In this document: positions 21,240 to 24,106 of the stretch, piece after piece | Position numbering within the stretch: the stretch's first letter is position 1 | Layout of the letters: each line of letters opens with the position of its first letter | NCBI GenBank assembly: GCA_050299695.1 | Contig: JBNKWI010000052.1 | Coordinates: 1 to 24,106, forward strand | Length of the DNA stretch: 24,106 nt | Source: Ovoidimarina sp050299695 | Lineage (GTDB): Bacteria > Pseudomonadota > Alphaproteobacteria > Rhodobacterales > Rhodobacteraceae | Direction of reading: 5' to 3' | The notes under the pieces: generated by a model | Told to the model about the DNA's origin: nothing | The model's input: the letters and a program-made list of their open reading frames with translations, nothing else | The model's database searches: none | Position numbers and translations under genes: made by a program

Positions 21240-21265
21240 CCCTCCCATTGGAGATCAGAGGAGGG
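21240..21265 (-). promoter_or_regulatory. Possible Shine-Dalgarno-sequestering hairpin
   Basis: In the minus-strand transcript CCCTCC (21265-21260) can pair with GGAGGG (21245-21240), which is the ribosome-binding site of the 192-aa sensor gene. The 14-base loop is acceptable. It may limit translation independently of scpB. Confidence 0.35.
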
Positions 21266-21322
21266 AAGGATGTCGGAAACAACCTAGGGTTGCAAGCTGC
21301 CCAAAAGTACTGGTGGGGCCCG

Positions 21323-21988
21323 TCAGCTTTCCGAAGCGTCGAACAATTCGTCCTGCTCTTCGGCGTCGTCTCCCTCGGCGGGCTCGCCGGGCGGCGGGCG
21401 ATTCTCCAGGAGGCCTGCGGCGCGGAGTTCCTTGACCCCCGGCAGGTCGCGGGCGCTTTCAAGGCCGAAATGGTCGAGGAATTCCTGGGTGACGACGAAG
21501 GTCACCGGGCGGCCCGGGGTCATGCGGCGGCGGCCGAAGCGGATCCATTCCAGTTCGAGGAGCTGGTCGATGGTGCCGCGGCTGACCGAGACGCCGCGGA
21601 TCTCCTCGATCTCCGCCCGGGTCACCGGCTGGTGATAGGCGACGATGGCAAGGGTCTCGATGGCGGCGCGGGAGAGCTTGCGTGTCTCGGTGGTTTCCTT
21701 CTGCATCAGGAAGCCGAGATCGGGCGCGGTGCGGATCGCCCAGGCCTCGCCCACTCTCACCACGGCGACGCCCCTGCCCTCGTAGCGTTTCCTCAGGAGG
21801 TCCACCGCCGCCGCGCCATCGGCGCCGTGCGGCATCCGCGCGTTGAGTTCGGCGACCGTGACCGGTTCGGCGGAGGCGAAGAGGATCGCTTCGACCATGC
21901 GCTCCTGTTCGCCGAGCGGCGGGGCCTCGAAGAGGCTGGGCCCGTCGTCTTCCTGCGCGTCTTCGGCGAGATCGTCCTCCTCAGCCAT
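21323..21988 (-). CDS. scpB: Segregation and condensation protein B
   Basis: The 221-aa protein is the winged-helix kite subunit that, with ScpA, binds SMC to form the bacterial condensin for chromosome compaction and segregation. The core (ERMVEAILFASAEPVTVAEL, 29-48) and the second winged helix (LSRAAIETLAIVAYHQPVTR, 105-124, then AEIEEIRGVSVSRGTIDQL and GRPVTFVVTQEFLDHFGL) are complete. The acidic N and C tails are variable. It overlaps scpA by 8 bases, consistent with one operon and coupled synthesis of the two partners. Confidence 0.96.
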   Translation of the reverse strand: MAEEDDLAEDAQEDDGPSLFEAPPLGEQERMVEAILFASAEPVTVAELNARMPHGADGAAAVDLLRKRYEGRGVAVVRVGEAWAIRTAPDLGFLMQKETTETRKLSRAAIETLAIVAYHQPVTRAEIEEIRGVSVSRGTIDQLLELEWIRFGRRRMTPGRPVTFVVTQEFLDHFGLESARDLPGVKELRAAGLLENRPPPGEPAEGDDAEEQDELFDASES

Positions 21989-22775
21989 CGCGGCGGCTCC
22001 GGAGCTCGATCGGGTCGAATGTGCCGGACTGGCGGATCTCGGCCTTGCCCGCCTTCACCAGTTCCAAGGCGGCGGCGAAGGTGGCGGCGGTGGCCGAGCG
22101 GCGGCGGGCCGGTTCGAGGCGCCAGCCGTCCGGGAGATAGGTGGCGAGGTCGGTCCAGTCGCCGGCGAAACCGATGACGTGGCGCATGCTTTCGAGCGCC
22201 TCTTCCATCGAGAGGATCGATTCCCGGTCCATGACGTAGGGGCGGAACTCGTCCTTCGTGCGGATCTGCGCATAGGCCTGCATCAGGTCGAGGAGCGTCG
22301 CGGTGTATTTCACCTTGCGGAGGCGGGTGACGTCCTCGGGGATACCACGGACGAAGAAGTCGCGGCCCTTCTGGTCGCGGCCCATGAGGCGCGCGGCGAC
22401 GTCGCGCATCGCTTCGAGCCGTTCGAGCTGGAAGGCGAGATGCGCGGCGAGTTCCTCGCCCGAGGGGCCTTCGTCGGCGGGATCGGGCGGCAGGAGCAGG
22501 CGGGATTTCAGGAAGGCGAGCCAGGCGGCCATGACCAGGTAGTCGGCCGCAAGTTCGATCCGCAACTCCTTGGCCTGCTTGATGAATTCCAGGTATTGCT
22601 CGGCGAGGGCCAGGACCGAGATCTTGCGGAGGTCGACCTTCTGGGTGCGCGAGAGCGTCAGGAGAAGGTCGAGCGGACCCTCGAAGCCGTCGACATCGAC
22701 GATCAGCGCCTCGGCTTCGAGCCGGGCGTCGAGCGATACCACCGTCGCGTCAGTCTCTGTCGAACTCGGGCTCAT
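21981..22775 (-). CDS. scpA: Segregation and condensation protein A
   Basis: The 264-aa kleisin bridges the SMC heads and recruits ScpB. The N-terminal domain carries the hallmark GFEGPLDLLLTLSRTQKVDL (30-49), then KISVLALAEQYLEF and AADYLVMAAWLAFLKSRLLLP (76-96). The C-terminal winged-helix end (TFAAALELVKAGKAEIRQSG) then TFDPIEL contacts the opposite SMC head. It overlaps nagZ by 26 bases and scpB by 8 bases, so the three genes form one tightly packed operon. Confidence 0.96.
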   Translation of the reverse strand: MSPSSTETDATVVSLDARLEAEALIVDVDGFEGPLDLLLTLSRTQKVDLRKISVLALAEQYLEFIKQAKELRIELAADYLVMAAWLAFLKSRLLLPPDPADEGPSGEELAAHLAFQLERLEAMRDVAARLMGRDQKGRDFFVRGIPEDVTRLRKVKYTATLLDLMQAYAQIRTKDEFRPYVMDRESILSMEEALESMRHVIGFAGDWTDLATYLPDGWRLEPARRRSATAATFAAALELVKAGKAEIRQSGTFDPIELRSRRDG

Positions 22776-23787
22776 TCCCGCCGCCCTCGATCAGCCTCTG
22801 CAGAGCGTACTCAAGCACAGCGGCTTCGTTGTCAATCGACGAAGCCGGGGCACGGCGGAGCGTCAGCGTCTCGGCGGCTCGGCGCGCGGCAGCGTCGGAC
22901 AGGGTGCCGGCGGCGGCAACGACGGCTTCCATCTCGGCGCGGTCGCCATTGCAATGAAGCGCCAGGTCGCAGCCCGCGGCGATGCCGGCGGCGCTGCGCT
23001 CGCCGATGCTGCCCGGGAGAGCCTCCATCGAGAGGTCGTCGGTCATCAGGAGGCCGTCGAAGCCGATCTCTTCGCGGATCAGGCGGATCATGGTGGGCGA
23101 GATGGTGGCCGGGAGGTCGGGATCGAAGGCGGTATAGACGACGTGGGCGGTCATCGCCATGACTGGCAGCTCGGCCAGCGCGCGGAACGGGGCGAAATCG
23201 GTTTCGCGCAGGGTCTCGGCGGAGGCGTCGACCACAGGGAGCGCCTTGTGGCTGTCCTTGGTGGCGCGGCCATGGCCGGGGATATGCTTCAGGACCGGGA
23301 GGATGCCGTTCGTGAGCTGGCCTTCGATCACCGCTTTTGCGTTCCCGGCCACCTGGGAGGCATCGGTGCCGAGGCAGCGGTTCCTCAGGAACGGATGCGT
23401 GTCGGGGCCGGCGATATCGGCGCAGGGGGTGCAATTCGTGTCGATGCCGAGTGCGCGGAGCTCCAGCGCGATGATTTCGGAGCGCAGGCGCAGTCCGCGG
23501 GCAGCCTGCGGGCCGGTGGCGTCCACCTGGTCGAGAGGCGGCAACCATTGCCGGGCGATGGGCGGGCGGAGGCGCTGGACGCGGCCGCCTTCCTGGTCGA
23601 TCAGGATCGGCGCGTCGCGGCCCACGGCATCGCGAAGGGACGCGGTGAGGGTGCGGATCTGGTCGGCGGTTTCGAGGTTGCGGGCGAAGAGGATGAAGCC
23701 CCAGGGGTCGGCCTCGCGGAAGAACGCGGCCTCGTCCGGGGCGAGGACGGGGCCGGCCGGCCCGAGGATATAGGCGCCGGCCGCCAT
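22750..23787 (-). CDS. nagZ: Beta-N-acetylhexosaminidase NagZ
   Basis: The 345-aa cytoplasmic glycoside hydrolase family 3 enzyme removes N-acetylglucosamine from anhydro-muropeptides during cell-wall recycling, a step that also produces inducers of AmpC beta-lactamase in some bacteria. The family signatures are FARNLETADQ (34-43), IDQEGGRVQRLR (63-74), the catalytic loop KHIPGHGRATKDSHK (167-181) with the general acid/base His, and MTDDLSM (248-254) with the nucleophilic Asp. No signal peptide is seen, as expected. It starts 9 bases after the SPOR gene stop codon and overlaps scpA; the SPOR-nagZ-scpA-scpB order is typical of Rhodobacterales. Confidence 0.95.
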   Translation of the reverse strand: MAAGAYILGPAGPVLAPDEAAFFREADPWGFILFARNLETADQIRTLTASLRDAVGRDAPILIDQEGGRVQRLRPPIARQWLPPLDQVDATGPQAARGLRLRSEIIALELRALGIDTNCTPCADIAGPDTHPFLRNRCLGTDASQVAGNAKAVIEGQLTNGILPVLKHIPGHGRATKDSHKALPVVDASAETLRETDFAPFRALAELPVMAMTAHVVYTAFDPDLPATISPTMIRLIREEIGFDGLLMTDDLSMEALPGSIGERSAAGIAAGCDLALHCNGDRAEMEAVVAAAGTLSDAAARRAAETLTLRRAPASSIDNEAAVLEYALQRLIEGGGNEPEFDRD

Positions 23788-23796
23788 GTCAGAGGG

Positions 23797-24106
23797 TCAA
23801 CGGCGGATGACCGGAATGCAGTTCGCCTTCTCGGCGACGAGCACCGAGCAGAAGCGGCGGGCGTCGGAGAGGTCGTCGAAGCCCATGGCGCGAAGCCGGT
23901 AGAAGGTGGAGCCGCCGGCGGCGGCCTCCTGCACCACGCGTTGCTTGCCGTCGAGATAGTCGCCGAATTTCACCTCGAGCGCATCCCAGGCCTCGCGGGC
24001 CTCCTCGACGCTGGGGAAGGCACCGAGCTGCACGAGGCGGGTGCCGGGCGGGATCTCGGCGGCGGCGATCTCGATGCCGTCGGCGGAGAGCGGGATGGCG
24101 GAGGGC
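23797..24106 (-). CDS. SPOR domain protein (5' end outside window)
   Basis: The visible C-terminal 102 residues contain a SPOR domain: RLVQLGAFPSVEEAREAWDAL followed by a long middle part and FYRLRAMGFDDLSDARRFCSVL. SPOR domains are about 75-residue folds that bind septal peptidoglycan lacking stem peptides, so the protein probably acts at the division site. The frame is open to the right edge (preceded by Pro-rich PLSADGIEIAAAEIPPGTR), so the N terminus, expected to hold a membrane anchor, is not seen. It is the first visible gene of the SPOR-nagZ-scpA-scpB operon. Confidence 0.9.
   Translation of the reverse strand, partial: PSAIPLSADGIEIAAAEIPPGTRLVQLGAFPSVEEAREAWDALEVKFGDYLDGKQRVVQEAAAGGSTFYRLRAMGFDDLSDARRFCSVLVAEKANCIPVIRR

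Overview
The window is GC-rich chromosomal DNA from an alphaproteobacterium, most likely a Rhodobacteraceae member of the marine Roseobacter type. Support comes from the block DUF177-rpmF-plsX-fabH-ihfA-MerR-tRNA-Pro, from the block SPOR-nagZ-scpA-scpB, from an OlsB-type acyltransferase, and above all from a DMSP lyase of the DddP type. No prophage, insertion sequence, CRISPR array or rRNA was seen. Most of the window is ordinary housekeeping sequence with a few accessory genes.

Left part (1-5.7 kb): a 3'-truncated penicillin-binding protein 1A transglycosylase fragment; a palindrome-rich gap with a minus-strand terminator and one perfect DnaA box; rlmB (-); tRNA-Tyr (+); a secreted DUF2059 protein (-); tRNA-Ser(CGA) (+); a seven-helix membrane protein of unknown function (-); and an EF-G paralogue (-) whose G domain is degenerate.

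Middle part (5.9-14.1 kb): rlmE (-) with a helically phased repeat array upstream; the ABC-F protein uup (-); a 158-aa hypothetical (+) separated by a 22-bp inverted repeat from the ornithine acyltransferase olsB (-); msrB (+); dddP (+), with all metal ligands at the positions known for the characterised enzymes; a homocysteine S-methyltransferase (-) convergent with dddP; and a BamE-like lipoprotein (-).

Right part (14.1-24.1 kb): DUF177, rpmF, plsX, fabH, ihfA and a MerR regulator run on the plus strand, linking ribosomal protein L32 with phospholipid and fatty acid initiation. They are followed by tRNA-Pro(GGG) with a strong terminator and by dcd. The minus strand then carries, in transcription order from the window edge, SPOR protein (partial), nagZ, scpA, scpB, a methanogen-output-domain-like protein and a PAS/degenerate-kinase protein, all close together or overlapping. 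The last two form an uncharacterised, translationally coupled signalling pair placed where many relatives carry tatABC.

The most interesting items are the DddP/homocysteine methyltransferase neighbourhood, the sensor pair after scpB, the EF-G paralogue without switch I and the catalytic histidine, and several unexplained inverted or phased repeats in intergenic regions.
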